From assembly GCF_003265345.1 (NCBI RefSeq), contig NZ_QFWW01000029.1:261961-325960 (forward strand): a stretch of DNA of 64,000 nucleotides, read 5' to 3'. Positions 42,763-50,961 of this stretch are shown in pieces; position 1 is the stretch's first letter, and every line of letters begins with the position of its first letter. The stretch comes from Lentzea terrae. GTDB taxonomy: Bacteria > Actinomycetota > Actinomycetes > Mycobacteriales > Pseudonocardiaceae. The notes under the pieces are model-generated. The model was not told the DNA's origin. It worked only from the letters and a program-made list of their open reading frames with translations, and searched no databases. The position numbers and the translations under genes were made by a program.

Positions 42763-43105
42763 GAGGCATCGAGTACCGCGGGCGGAGCGGTACGGTCCTG
42801 CGCCTCCACCGTGCCGGCGCTGTGGATCGTGCTCGGGCCGCTGGGCCAGTCGATCACCGCCGCCAACCTCCTCGCCGGCGTGCCCGTGCTGCCGGGCCGT
42901 CACCGTGCGGACCGCCCGCCGCGGCCTGCCGTTCGCGTTGACGTGGTGGAGCTTCGTGCTCCCGCTCGGCACATTGGTGACCGGCACGAGCGCGTTAACG
43001 GCACGGGTTCCGTCGCCGATGTTCGCCAGTGTCGCCGTCGTGTTGTACGGCGTGCTCGTGCTGGGGTGGGTCACGGTGGCGGTGCGCACGCTGTTTCAGC
43101 GGTAG
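42763..43105 (+). pseudogene. TDT-family (tellurite/C4-dicarboxylate, SLAC1-like) transporter remnant
   Basis: PALWIVLGPLGQSITAANLL and, in a shifted frame, LPFALTWWSFVLPLGTLVTG, TSALTARV and a final helix ending VTVAVRTLFQR match the last membrane helices of TDT-family transporters. The first two-thirds of the gene are missing, a segment is deleted and the frame changes near 42890. It fills most of the 42642-43123 gap behind the NRPS cluster. Confidence 0.65.
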
Positions 43106-43123
43106 GCGTGCTGTACTGGTCTC

Positions 43124-43342
43124 GTGGATCCGGTGGACGAGGTGGTGGCCACCCTGCAACACCGCGACTGGGAGCGGCTCAAGGTCCTGCTGCACCCGTA
43201 CCTGCACTGGACGGAAGACGGGGTGACCACCCGCGGTCGAACGAAGGTGCTCGCGCGTCTGGCAGACGCGCCTTCCTCCGGCCGGCCGGTCTCGTACGAA
43301 CTGCGTGACGGTCAGATCTACCGGTGGACCGTCGGGAGCTGA
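43124..43342 (+). CDS. Small NTF2/SnoaL-like protein
   Basis: The 72-residue product starts at GTG 43124 with VDEVVATLQHRDWERLKVLL, then HPYLHWTEDG and TTRGRTKVLARLAD. This is the compact N-terminal half of an NTF2-fold protein with a short closing strand (YELRDGQIYRWTV). It could bind a small ligand as a dimer; no catalytic residue can be named. It is shorter than typical NTF2-like proteins but ends cleanly. Confidence 0.6.
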   Translation: MDPVDEVVATLQHRDWERLKVLLHPYLHWTEDGVTTRGRTKVLARLADAPSSGRPVSYELRDGQIYRWTVGS

Positions 43343-43530
43343 TTCTCCCGGCTCGGCGAAAGCGGCCCCTGGGTTCAGAGACGCCTTCCGTGCCAAGCTG
43401 AAACCGGCCAGGCGATCAGGCAATGAAGCCGGACATGCCGCCAATCTTCACCACGGAACTTCGACGAAATCGTCGAAAGCGAACAGGTGTGGGTTCTGTC
43501 CATTTCGGACGTTTCCTGGAGGTTTGTTCG

Positions 43531-43899
43531 GTGCTCAGCTCTCGTGGGTTCACCCTCAAGGCGACCTTGATCGCGTGGGCGATCGCACTGGTCGCGACCT
43601 TGCCCGCCCAGGCCGCGCCGCCGGAGCCAGGGCCGCCTTGTGAGGTGGGCAAGTACTACAAGCTTTGCGTGTGGTCAGGTCCCAATTACACCGGCCAGTT
43701 GCGAGTCCTCCCGTACAACGTCGACCGCCTCGACATCGGGCCGCTCTTCGTGGTCCGCAGTTACAAGAACTGGCACGCCAGCGGTCGGATCACCGACGTG
43801 TTCGGCTGCGACCACGGGCTCGGTGAGTGGGAGAAGGAGCCCGCGGTGAACAACGGATGGGGGATTCCCGCCAAGGCCATCGCCAGCGGATCTTCGTAG
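43531..43899 (+). CDS. Secreted peptidase-inhibitor I36-like small protein
   Basis: The 122-residue product starts at GTG 43531 with GGAGG nine bases upstream. A signal peptide ends near LPAQAAPP. The mature domain begins CEVGKYYKLCVWSGPNYTGQ, the pattern of I36 (SMI-like) inhibitors and related crystallin-fold secreted proteins with an aromatic-Cys-aromatic strand and NYxG turn. A further Cys (VFGCDHGLGEW) probably forms a disulfide. Whether it inhibits a protease is not shown. A strong hairpin follows. Confidence 0.65.
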   Translation: MLSSRGFTLKATLIAWAIALVATLPAQAAPPEPGPPCEVGKYYKLCVWSGPNYTGQLRVLPYNVDRLDIGPLFVVRSYKNWHASGRITDVFGCDHGLGEWEKEPAVNNGWGIPAKAIASGSS

Positions 43900-43904
43900 A
43901 GACT

Positions 43905-43942
43905 TGCGGCGGTCGCGGGTACCCGACCCCACGACCGCCGCA
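43905..43942. terminator. Bidirectional hairpin terminator
   Basis: A perfect 11-bp stem (43905-43915 with 43932-43942) encloses a loop that itself contains CGGGT/ACCCG. It lies between the convergent I36-like gene (ends 43899) and the GH30 gene (ends 43949) and would end both transcripts. Confidence 0.7.
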
Positions 43943-43948
43943 CCAGGT

Positions 43949-45862
43949 CTACGTCGCGGGGGCGTAGACGTTCAGCTCGGAGATGCTCCACCAGTTGCCC
44001 GTGTTGCCGGTTTGGGTCATGCGGAGGTATCTGGCGGTGATGGCGGGGAGGTGGATGGTGGTGGTCGGGTCGCTGCCCTGTCCAGTGGTGATGGCGTCGC
44101 CCCAGGAGGACGGGTTGTCGGAGGCGTGCACGGCGTAGCCCCGCGGGTGGTCTCCGGTGCTGGAGCCGTTCTCCAGAACGATCTTGGTGAGCTTCCGCGG
44201 GGCACCGAGGTCGATCTGGAACCACTGGCCGGGCTGTTGGGCAAGGCCGGTGGACCATCGGGTGGAGGAGGTGCCGTCGATCGCCTTCGCGGCGGTGTCC
44301 GCGGTGCAGCAGGCATCGGCGGGAGTGGACGACGCGCTGACGCGCCAGCCGGACCGGTCCAATGCGGACTCTCCGCCGCCGGGCGGAGGAGGACCACCGG
44401 CCGACCAGGTGAACGTGGCGACCGCGCCCGCGGACAGTGACGTGCTGAAGTGCCGGCCGGTGGAGGTGACGTCGAAGGTCCGGGTGCTGGACCCGCTGTT
44501 GTGGACGACGAGAACGGTGGAACCGTCCGGGTTCCGGAAGGCGACGTTCTCGACGTTGCCCTGACCGAAGGTGTTGGAGCCGATGCGCACCGCGCCGGGC
44601 TTCACGAACTTGCTGATGTGACCCAGAACGTAGTACTCGGCGTTGTAGGTGACGGTGCCGTCGCCCTTCACCGTCGTCACGCCGGTGCAGGTGGTGCAGT
44701 TCATGGTCGGCCCGCCGTTCTGGTCGAGCGCCAGATTCCACAGGACGACGCTCTTCGCCCAGTTCCGGGTGGCGCCGATGATCAGGTTGCGGGTCTGCCA
44801 GCTCAACGTGTCGGCGAACGTCCTCGCCTCGTCGCCGGTCTTGATTCCGGAGCACTCGGTGAAGTGGACGTCCTTGCCGGGAAACGCGTTGTGCACGTTC
44901 GTCTGTGCACCCGGCTCACCCGCGTAACAGTGGAAGGCCGAGCCCGCTGTGTACCGGGCGGCGGTCGAGTTGCGGAGCACGTCGAGCGGATAGCCCGGCC
45001 GGTCCCAGTTGTGGTCGAAGGCGAGAATGCGGGTGTCCAGCCCGGCCCTCTCGATCGCCGGACCGAGCGCGCCGCCGATGAAGTCCGCCTGATCCTGCGC
45101 GGACATCAGCATGCCCGGGTAGTTCCCAGGCGAGAACTCCGGCTCGTTCTGGGGTGTCACCAGGGAGACCGGCACACCGGCGTCCCGGTAGGCCTCCAGG
45201 AACTTGACGAAGTAGTTCGCATAGACCTGGTAGTGCTCGCGTTTCAGACTACCGCCGATCAACTCGCCGCTGGTCTTCATCCACGCCGGCGCGCTCCACG
45301 GCGACGCCATGAACGTGGTCTGCGGATTGATCTCCCTGGCGCGCCGGAGCAGAGGCAGCACGTGGGGCTCGTCGTGGGCGATGGAGAACCGGGTCAGGTT
45401 CGGGTCCGTCTGTCCTTTCGGGACGTCGTCGTACGTGTAGGCCGACCGGGAGAAGTCCGACGCGCCAATGGGTTGGCGCACCGTGCTCAGTCCGATGCCC
45501 TGCTTCGGGTCGAACAGTTTGGTCATGATGGAGTCGCGTTGCGGCGAGTTCCAGATCAGCCAGGCGGAGGAGTCGGTGAAGGACGCGCCGAACCCCGTGA
45601 TCGTCTGGTAGGTCTGACCAGGGTCGATGGTGATCGTGTCCGCGGCGCCGGTCGGCCCGGAACGGAAGGCCGTGGCCGGCTGCGGGTTGAGCAACTGGGA
45701 GCGATCGGCCGTGGTGATCCACGAGCCGACCCCTCCGGCATCGGCGGCGTGCTGTTCAGCAGGCACGGCAGAGCCTGGCACGGTCATGCCGAGCAGCACG
45801 AGGCCGACAGCGGCCGTGACGTGGGCGACCCGTGGTCGCCGGGAATCCAGACGGGTGTGCAC
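43949..45862 (-). CDS. Secreted GH30 glycoside hydrolase with C-terminal F5/8-type (CBM32-like) module
   Basis: The 637-residue secreted enzyme has a signal peptide (1-33), then a GH30 barrel (about 70-420) and beta-sandwich. TITGFGASFTDSSAW marks the family. The acid/base is Glu240 in VTPQNEPEF and the nucleophile Glu336 in VHFTECSG. A Pro/Gly linker at about 497 leads to an F5/8 type C module (about 505-637) with a Cys pair and the WFQIDLGAPRKLTKI core, which should bind sugars. GH30 enzymes are glucosylceramidases, beta-1,6-glucanases or xylanases; the substrate is undecided. It is divergent from ROK regulator 1, with a palindrome between. Confidence 0.9.
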   Translation of the reverse strand: MHTRLDSRRPRVAHVTAAVGLVLLGMTVPGSAVPAEQHAADAGGVGSWITTADRSQLLNPQPATAFRSGPTGAADTITIDPGQTYQTITGFGASFTDSSAWLIWNSPQRDSIMTKLFDPKQGIGLSTVRQPIGASDFSRSAYTYDDVPKGQTDPNLTRFSIAHDEPHVLPLLRRAREINPQTTFMASPWSAPAWMKTSGELIGGSLKREHYQVYANYFVKFLEAYRDAGVPVSLVTPQNEPEFSPGNYPGMLMSAQDQADFIGGALGPAIERAGLDTRILAFDHNWDRPGYPLDVLRNSTAARYTAGSAFHCYAGEPGAQTNVHNAFPGKDVHFTECSGIKTGDEARTFADTLSWQTRNLIIGATRNWAKSVVLWNLALDQNGGPTMNCTTCTGVTTVKGDGTVTYNAEYYVLGHISKFVKPGAVRIGSNTFGQGNVENVAFRNPDGSTVLVVHNSGSSTRTFDVTSTGRHFSTSLSAGAVATFTWSAGGPPPPGGGESALDRSGWRVSASSTPADACCTADTAAKAIDGTSSTRWSTGLAQQPGQWFQIDLGAPRKLTKIVLENGSSTGDHPRGYAVHASDNPSSWGDAITTGQGSDPTTTIHLPAITARYLRMTQTGNTGNWWSISELNVYAPAT

Positions 45863-46001
45863 GACTTCCTCCTCAGGATCCTCCGCGGGTTCGAGAACTC
45901 GGCACGGCTGGGCACCGAGGGGCCGACAGAGGCAGGCGCGGCTTGTGGCTGCACGCCAACCGTTGAGGAAATCTGTCGTCGGGCGTCATCGTCCGAGGCC
46001 A

Positions 46002-46020
46002 AACACTTATTTCAAGTGTT
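46002..46020. promoter_or_regulatory. Palindromic operator candidate between GH30 and ROK1
   Basis: AACACTT (46002-46008) and AAGTGTT (46014-46020) are perfectly complementary around ATTTC. It lies in the A+T-rich part of the divergent region, 97 bases before the ROK1 start. The core ACTT-N5-AAGT recurs upstream of the second ROK-linked operon at 50888-50900, which supports a ROK operator. Confidence 0.62.
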
Positions 46021-46116
46021 AATTTAACGTGCTGGCAAAGTGGAGGTCAACGACGTGGCGACTCGGCGCCAGTCGTTTGATCGGCAATACTGTGGTCCAG
46101 CGAGAAAAAAAAGGGG

Positions 46117-47379
46117 GTGGGCGTGGTACCGCACCAGCGGAGCACCGTGCGTGACCTGCGTCGTGGCAACAGTGCCGTGGTCCTGTGGCAGCTCTACTTC
46201 GACGGTCCCGCCAGCCGTCAGGAGCTGAGCAGGCTCACGGGCCTCAGCGCGGGTACGGTCGGCAACGTGGTGAGCGACCTGATCGCGTCAGGTGTCGTGA
46301 TCACAGCGGGTTCGATGGACTCCGACGGTGGGCGCCCCCACGTGTTGCTCCGCGTCAACGCCGGGTACCGCTCGGTGATCGGGGTCGACGTGGGAGAGAC
46401 CTGCGTCCGGGTCGAGCTCTTCGACCTCGCGATGACCTTGCTCGCCAAGGTGTCCTACGAGCTGGCAGACGGGCACGACGTCGAGTTCGTCGTGGACCGG
46501 ATTCTGGCCGGGATCAAGGCCGTGTGCGCCGAGGCCGGTGTCTCCGAACGCGACGTCCTCGGCGTCGGCATCGGCGTCTCGGGCGTGGTGGAGCACGGCG
46601 CGGAGGTGGTGGTCCACGGCCAGACGTTCGGCTGGGACGCGGTCCCGTTGGAACGACTGCTCCGCGCGGGCACGGACCTTCCCCTGCACATCGACAACGG
46701 TGCCAAGAACATGGGGCAGGCCGAGATGTGGTTCGGCGCCGGTCGCGGCTGCCGGCACGCGGTGGTCGTGTTGATCGGCTCCGGTGTGGGAGCCAGCATC
46801 ATCACCCACGGCTCCACCTACCGCGGCGTGACCAGCAGCGCCGGTGAGTGGGGGCACACCACGGTCCACGTCGGTGGCAGGCGGTGCCGATGCGGGGCCC
46901 GTGGTTGCCTCGAGGCGTATGTCGGCGCGGAGGCCGTGCTGGAGCGGTACCAGGAGGCGAGGCGTGGTCGTCGCCGGCGCGGAGTGAGCGAAGAGGCCGC
47001 CCTCGCCGAGCTGCTCGACACCGCCGAGCGCGGTGGGGTCGCGGCCGAGGTGCTGGGCGAGACCGCCACCTATCTCGGCGCGGGCATCGCCAACCTGATC
47101 AATCTGTTCAACCCGGAACGCATCATCGTGGGCGGCTGGGCGGGACTCCTGCTCGGATCGCGGTTGCTCCCGAAGATCACCGCGGCCGCCGCAGAGCACG
47201 CGCTCGACCATCCGTTCGCCCAGACGTCGATCGAGCTGGGCCGGCTGGGGCCGGACGCGGTGGCGATGGGTGCCGCCACGCTCCCGGTCGAACATTTCCT
47301 CACGACTGGTGGCGCCTCGGCGCCGAGTGACCGCGACCGGATCCCCCACCGTGCCGGCAAGCGTCACGACTCCGCGTAG
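46117..47379 (+). CDS. ROK-family transcriptional regulator 1
   Basis: The 420-residue regulator starts at GTG 46117 (GTG 46123 is equally possible behind the G-rich site). The N-terminal winged helix (about 10-75) reads SRQELSRLTGLSAGTVGNVV. The ROK domain has VIGVDVGETCVRVELFD, LPLHIDNGAKNMGQAE and the zinc motif GGRRCRCGARGCLEAY. It likely senses a sugar and represses the GH30 gene and itself. It is a close paralogue of the regulator at 58719. Its stop overlaps the convergent acyltransferase stop by 16 bases. Confidence 0.9.
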   Translation: MGVVPHQRSTVRDLRRGNSAVVLWQLYFDGPASRQELSRLTGLSAGTVGNVVSDLIASGVVITAGSMDSDGGRPHVLLRVNAGYRSVIGVDVGETCVRVELFDLAMTLLAKVSYELADGHDVEFVVDRILAGIKAVCAEAGVSERDVLGVGIGVSGVVEHGAEVVVHGQTFGWDAVPLERLLRAGTDLPLHIDNGAKNMGQAEMWFGAGRGCRHAVVVLIGSGVGASIITHGSTYRGVTSSAGEWGHTTVHVGGRRCRCGARGCLEAYVGAEAVLERYQEARRGRRRRGVSEEAALAELLDTAERGGVAAEVLGETATYLGAGIANLINLFNPERIIVGGWAGLLLGSRLLPKITAAAAEHALDHPFAQTSIELGRLGPDAVAMGAATLPVEHFLTTGGASAPSDRDRIPHRAGKRHDSA

Positions 47380-48569
47380 TAGTCCCGTTTCCGGCCTTCC
47401 CGGTCGAAGGCGGCGAGGATCTTCAGTCCGGTTTGCTCGATCAACCAGTAGCTGATCCACGCCACCAGCAGGCTCACGGCCGTCAGCACGACGCCCGCGA
47501 CCGGGAACGTGTGCGGATGGCCAGGTGCGGGCAGCAGGCCGGCGCTGTCGAGGAGCCGCAGCATCGGTTCCTGCCACAGGTACAGGCTGTAGCTGATCAC
47601 CCCGGTCCAGACCAACGGCCGCCACCGGAGCACCGCGGGGACCGAGCCGGCGTCGTTGATCGCCGAGGCGGCGATCAACAGCATGGCGCCGAGTGCGAGC
47701 AGCGGATGCCACCACGTGCTGATCGGCGTGCCGAGCGGCTGCGTGAGCGCGACGGCCACGATCATGCCCGCGCCGAGCAGGCCAACGCCGTAACGCGCAG
47801 GCTTGGTGCGCAGTTCCCTGCCGTCCGCGATCAGGACGGCGAACGCGAGACCGATGGCGAACACGTCGAGTTTGGCGAGCGGGTTGAACCAGTAGGACCA
47901 CTGTTCGTAGTGGGCGTCCGCCACGTACACGGCCCAGCAGCGGTAGGCGTTGCTGATCACGACCAGCAACGCGATCCCGCCGTGCAGGACGGTCAGGCGG
48001 GCCCGCCGGGACTCCAGCCGGGGCACGTGGCGTTGTGCGATCGTGCCGATCACCACCAGCAGCAGGTAGAAGTGCATCTCCACGGCGAGCGACCACGCGG
48101 GGCCGTTGCTGAAGAAGATCTTCTCGTCGCTGTAGACGTGGGTGAACGTCAAGTGCAGCAACAGATCCCGCCAGTCACCCGGCACTGTCGGGTTGGTGAA
48201 GCCCCACACCAGGAGCACGGTGATGTAGTAGAGCGGCAGCAGCCTCGCCGCTCGTCGCAGCAGCACGACACGGGCGCGGCGGGGTGGGCCGGAGTCGAGC
48301 GCGGCCCTGGCGTAGGGCAGGCCCAGCAGAAACGCGGAGAGGACGAAGAACAGGTCCACACCAAAGGGAAACGCCATCAGGATCTGATGCCAGACGCCGT
48401 CCAGCGGCCAGGCGGCATCAGGGCCGTAGCGGCTGTACTGGTAGGCGTGGAAGATCAACACCGGCAGAGCGGCCAATGCCCTGATCGCATCGACTGAGAA
48501 CCGGCCGTGTGCGATACCGGTTGCCGTGACAGCGGTGTCGGTGCCCGCAGGGTTCGGAGGCCGGATCAC
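47364..48569 (-). CDS. OafA/YrhL-type acyltransferase 3 membrane protein
   Basis: The 401-residue integral membrane O-acyltransferase starts at GTG 48569, overlapping the glycosyltransferase stop as GTGA. About ten membrane helices are predicted. Family motifs include SVDAIRALAALPVLIFHAYQ near the N-terminus with the conserved His, FPFGVDLFFVLSAFLLG, RRAARLLPLYYI and GPAWSLAVEMHFYL. Such enzymes acetylate or acylate surface polysaccharides or secreted glycolipids. Coupling with the glycosyltransferase suggests both act on one extracellular glycan. Confidence 0.9.
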   Translation of the reverse strand: MIRPPNPAGTDTAVTATGIAHGRFSVDAIRALAALPVLIFHAYQYSRYGPDAAWPLDGVWHQILMAFPFGVDLFFVLSAFLLGLPYARAALDSGPPRRARVVLLRRAARLLPLYYITVLLVWGFTNPTVPGDWRDLLLHLTFTHVYSDEKIFFSNGPAWSLAVEMHFYLLLVVIGTIAQRHVPRLESRRARLTVLHGGIALLVVISNAYRCWAVYVADAHYEQWSYWFNPLAKLDVFAIGLAFAVLIADGRELRTKPARYGVGLLGAGMIVAVALTQPLGTPISTWWHPLLALGAMLLIAASAINDAGSVPAVLRWRPLVWTGVISYSLYLWQEPMLRLLDSAGLLPAPGHPHTFPVAGVVLTAVSLLVAWISYWLIEQTGLKILAAFDREGRKRDYYAES

Positions 48570-50518
48570 GCGCGCTCCCCGGCGATCGCGGCGGGCACGG
48601 CAGCGGTCCGCGGTGTGACCACCCAGCGGCGTTCGCCGGAGAGCTCCTTGACCTGCGCAACCCGCGCGATGAGGTTCTTGAACGGCGTGTAGAAGAACAG
48701 CGACACCACGAGATAGGACCAGAACCATCGGTGGTTCCTGCGGATCTCGGGCGCGGCGAGCCGGTAGGCGAACAGCACCTGAGCCGGCCCGACCGACAGG
48801 GTGAACAGCGACGCCAGCACGAAGATCGAGATGTCCCACTCGATGACCTGCGCGCCGTCGTGCCAGGCGATGAAGGCCAGCAACGGGAAGATCTGCAACG
48901 AGATCCAGGGATAGATCTCCCGCCAGCCGAGCAGGTACAGCAGGCCGATCTTGTTCTTCGTGGTCAGCGTGCTGGAACGCAGCACGGCAGGCAGGTGCCG
49001 CAAGGAGACCTGGAACCAGCCCTGGGCCCATCGCATCCGCTGGTTCCACAGTGCGCCGAGCGTGGTGGGCGCGAGTTCCCGGCTGAGCAACGCCGGGTCG
49101 GTGACCACCTTCTTGCCGCCCAGCAGCGCCCTGATCGAGGAGTCGATGTCCTCGGTCAGCATCTCGCCGCGCATCCGGGTCTCGCGCAGCGCGCTCGTCC
49201 GCCAGAACCCGTTGGAGCCACCGAACAGACCGAAGCCGTGCAACTGCGTGCGACCGGGATGACTCACCGCGTAGATCGACTCGAACTCGACGGCGACCAT
49301 GCGCGCCACCGGTGACTCGTGGCCGTTGCGGATCACGCAGTGCCCCTGCACGACGTCCGCGCCGTGGGACAGCCACCGCCACGCCCGGCGGAACGCGTTC
49401 GCGTCGGGGTGGTGGTCGGCGTCGAAGACCCCGACGAACTCACCGGTGATCGCCGAGAGCGCGGCGTTGACGTTCTGGGCCTTGGAGTGGCTGTAGGGCA
49501 CGTTCAGCACGACGAGCCGCGGGTCGGCGGCGGCCAGCCTGCGGAGTTCGTCTTCGACCGGCAGCCTTCTCGGCGTGTTGTACGCGAGCACCACCTGCAA
49601 CGGCGCCGGGTAGTCCACCGCGAGCACCCGCTGGATCGTCTCGATGATGGTGTCCGCCTCGTTGGGCAGGTAGGCCGCGATGATCGCGGAGGCGGGCGGG
49701 TACGGCGTCGCGGGCTCCTTCGGCGGGCGCTGCGGATCGAGCGCGCAGTAGGTCTCCCACCTGATCACCAGCGCGGTCAGCACCAGCGCGAGGCAGACCG
49801 CGACGTACACGGGCGCGACCAGGTCGACTCCGGCTTTGCCGAACTCGGCGAGCACCAGGAACGGCAACAGCAATCCGATCGCCAGTGTGGCCAGTATCTG
49901 CAGCGGTGCGCGCAGGATGCCGGGCAGTAGTTTCCTGCGCGGCACGTGCGTGGTAGACGCCCAGTTTCGCGGTGTCAAATCGAGGTGTTGCGCGGCGACG
50001 CCCGCAGCGTGTTCCGCGCGTTCGACCAGCGCGTCGAGGTCATCGGTGCCGGTCGTTTCGGTGCCGGTCGTTTTCGGGTCGGTCTTTTCCTCGGCGCTTG
50101 CCCAGCCGATCGCGGGTGTGACGGACAGCTGCTCGGTGCCCACGGTCAACCGGGCGGCGGAGATCTGCCGCCCGATCCGGTCCAACCGGGACTTCACCCG
50201 CCGAGTGGCCGTGTCCGGCAGCAACAACATGAGACTTCCGTTGCCCGAATACCCGATTCGCTCGCGAGGTGCCAATTGCGGTGTGATCCGGTGTGCCAGC
50301 TGGGTGAGCACGGTGTCCACGCCGTCGCTGCCGAACCGGGCCTCCACCTGGGCGAGCTCCATCAGGCGGACCACCGCGACCACGGTCCGGCTGGCGCGAC
50401 GGCTGCGCACGCCCAGCACGTGCCACGCGATGTCACGCCATCTTTCAGCCTCGTAGACGAGTGGCCGCGACAAGACCGCGCCAGCGCCTGGCCGACGACT
50501 GACCTGATTGACCGACAC
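48566..50518 (-). CDS. Family 2 glycosyltransferase (cellulose/hyaluronan-synthase-like) with degenerate GGDEF-like N-domain
   Basis: The 650-residue membrane enzyme has three parts. Residues about 40-185 resemble a GGDEF fold (RTVVAVVRLMELAQVEARFG, GYSGNGSLMLLLPD), but the signature is lost, so it cannot make c-di-GMP and may sense it. Two membrane helices (about 210-270) precede the GT2 domain with VFDADHHPD, TEDIDSSIRAL and QRMRWAQGW, the complete D,D,D,QxxRW set of processive synthases. About four helices follow. It probably makes an exported beta-glycan acylated by the next gene product. Confidence 0.88.
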   Translation of the reverse strand: MSVNQVSRRPGAGAVLSRPLVYEAERWRDIAWHVLGVRSRRASRTVVAVVRLMELAQVEARFGSDGVDTVLTQLAHRITPQLAPRERIGYSGNGSLMLLLPDTATRRVKSRLDRIGRQISAARLTVGTEQLSVTPAIGWASAEEKTDPKTTGTETTGTDDLDALVERAEHAAGVAAQHLDLTPRNWASTTHVPRRKLLPGILRAPLQILATLAIGLLLPFLVLAEFGKAGVDLVAPVYVAVCLALVLTALVIRWETYCALDPQRPPKEPATPYPPASAIIAAYLPNEADTIIETIQRVLAVDYPAPLQVVLAYNTPRRLPVEDELRRLAAADPRLVVLNVPYSHSKAQNVNAALSAITGEFVGVFDADHHPDANAFRRAWRWLSHGADVVQGHCVIRNGHESPVARMVAVEFESIYAVSHPGRTQLHGFGLFGGSNGFWRTSALRETRMRGEMLTEDIDSSIRALLGGKKVVTDPALLSRELAPTTLGALWNQRMRWAQGWFQVSLRHLPAVLRSSTLTTKNKIGLLYLLGWREIYPWISLQIFPLLAFIAWHDGAQVIEWDISIFVLASLFTLSVGPAQVLFAYRLAAPEIRRNHRWFWSYLVVSLFFYTPFKNLIARVAQVKELSGERRWVVTPRTAAVPAAIAGERA

Positions 50519-50692
50519 AATATTCCCTTCGGGACGAAATCCGAGGAGGCGGCTGCAGGCGAATTCACTGCACGCCGACCGAAAAGTATCGGCACTTTTG
50601 AGGTTCAGTCACTAGTCCGTGGGTTTGATACTGGCGGTACGGCTAGCGAAGTGGTTTTGCCCATTGCGCAACAGACTGTTACGCCGCAGTAA

Positions 50693-50707
50693 ATTCATTC
50701 AATGAAT
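50693..50707. promoter_or_regulatory. Perfect palindrome upstream of the glycosyltransferase
   Basis: ATTCATT (50693-50699) and AATGAAT (50701-50707) are symmetric around one C, in the A+T-rich 443-base gap between the glycosyltransferase (starts 50518, minus) and the GH2 gene (50962, plus). It differs from the ROK-type palindrome and may serve the glycosyltransferase operon. Apart from this and the site at 50887 the gap shows no gene. Confidence 0.4.
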
Positions 50708-50886
50708 CAAGTGGGAAATTATGACCCGGATCACGGTTTACTTCTCCGATTGTCGGACCGCTCGTGAATTGGCCCCGTGACGCTGGTTCAACGCGGGTAG
50801 GACGCTGTTGCGGCGCTGTTCGCCGGGAGGAGGGTGCGCGGACATGTCAGCCGACTCGAGCTCTTGATCATCGGAGGTTAGTGCTC

Positions 50887-50901
50887 GACTTATTATAAGT
50901 C
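50887..50901. promoter_or_regulatory. Palindromic operator candidate upstream of the GH2-ABC-GH35-ROK2 operon
   Basis: GACTTA (50887-50892) and TAAGTC (50896-50901) form a perfect repeat around TTA, 61 bases before the GH2 start. The inner ACTT-N5-AAGT equals the core of the site at 46002-46020. It is the likely operator of ROK2 for this operon. Confidence 0.62.
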
Positions 50902-50961
50902 TTGAACTATGGTCCGAGGTGGCGAAGTCGACCGCGTGGTGGACTGAGATGAGGTGGGACG

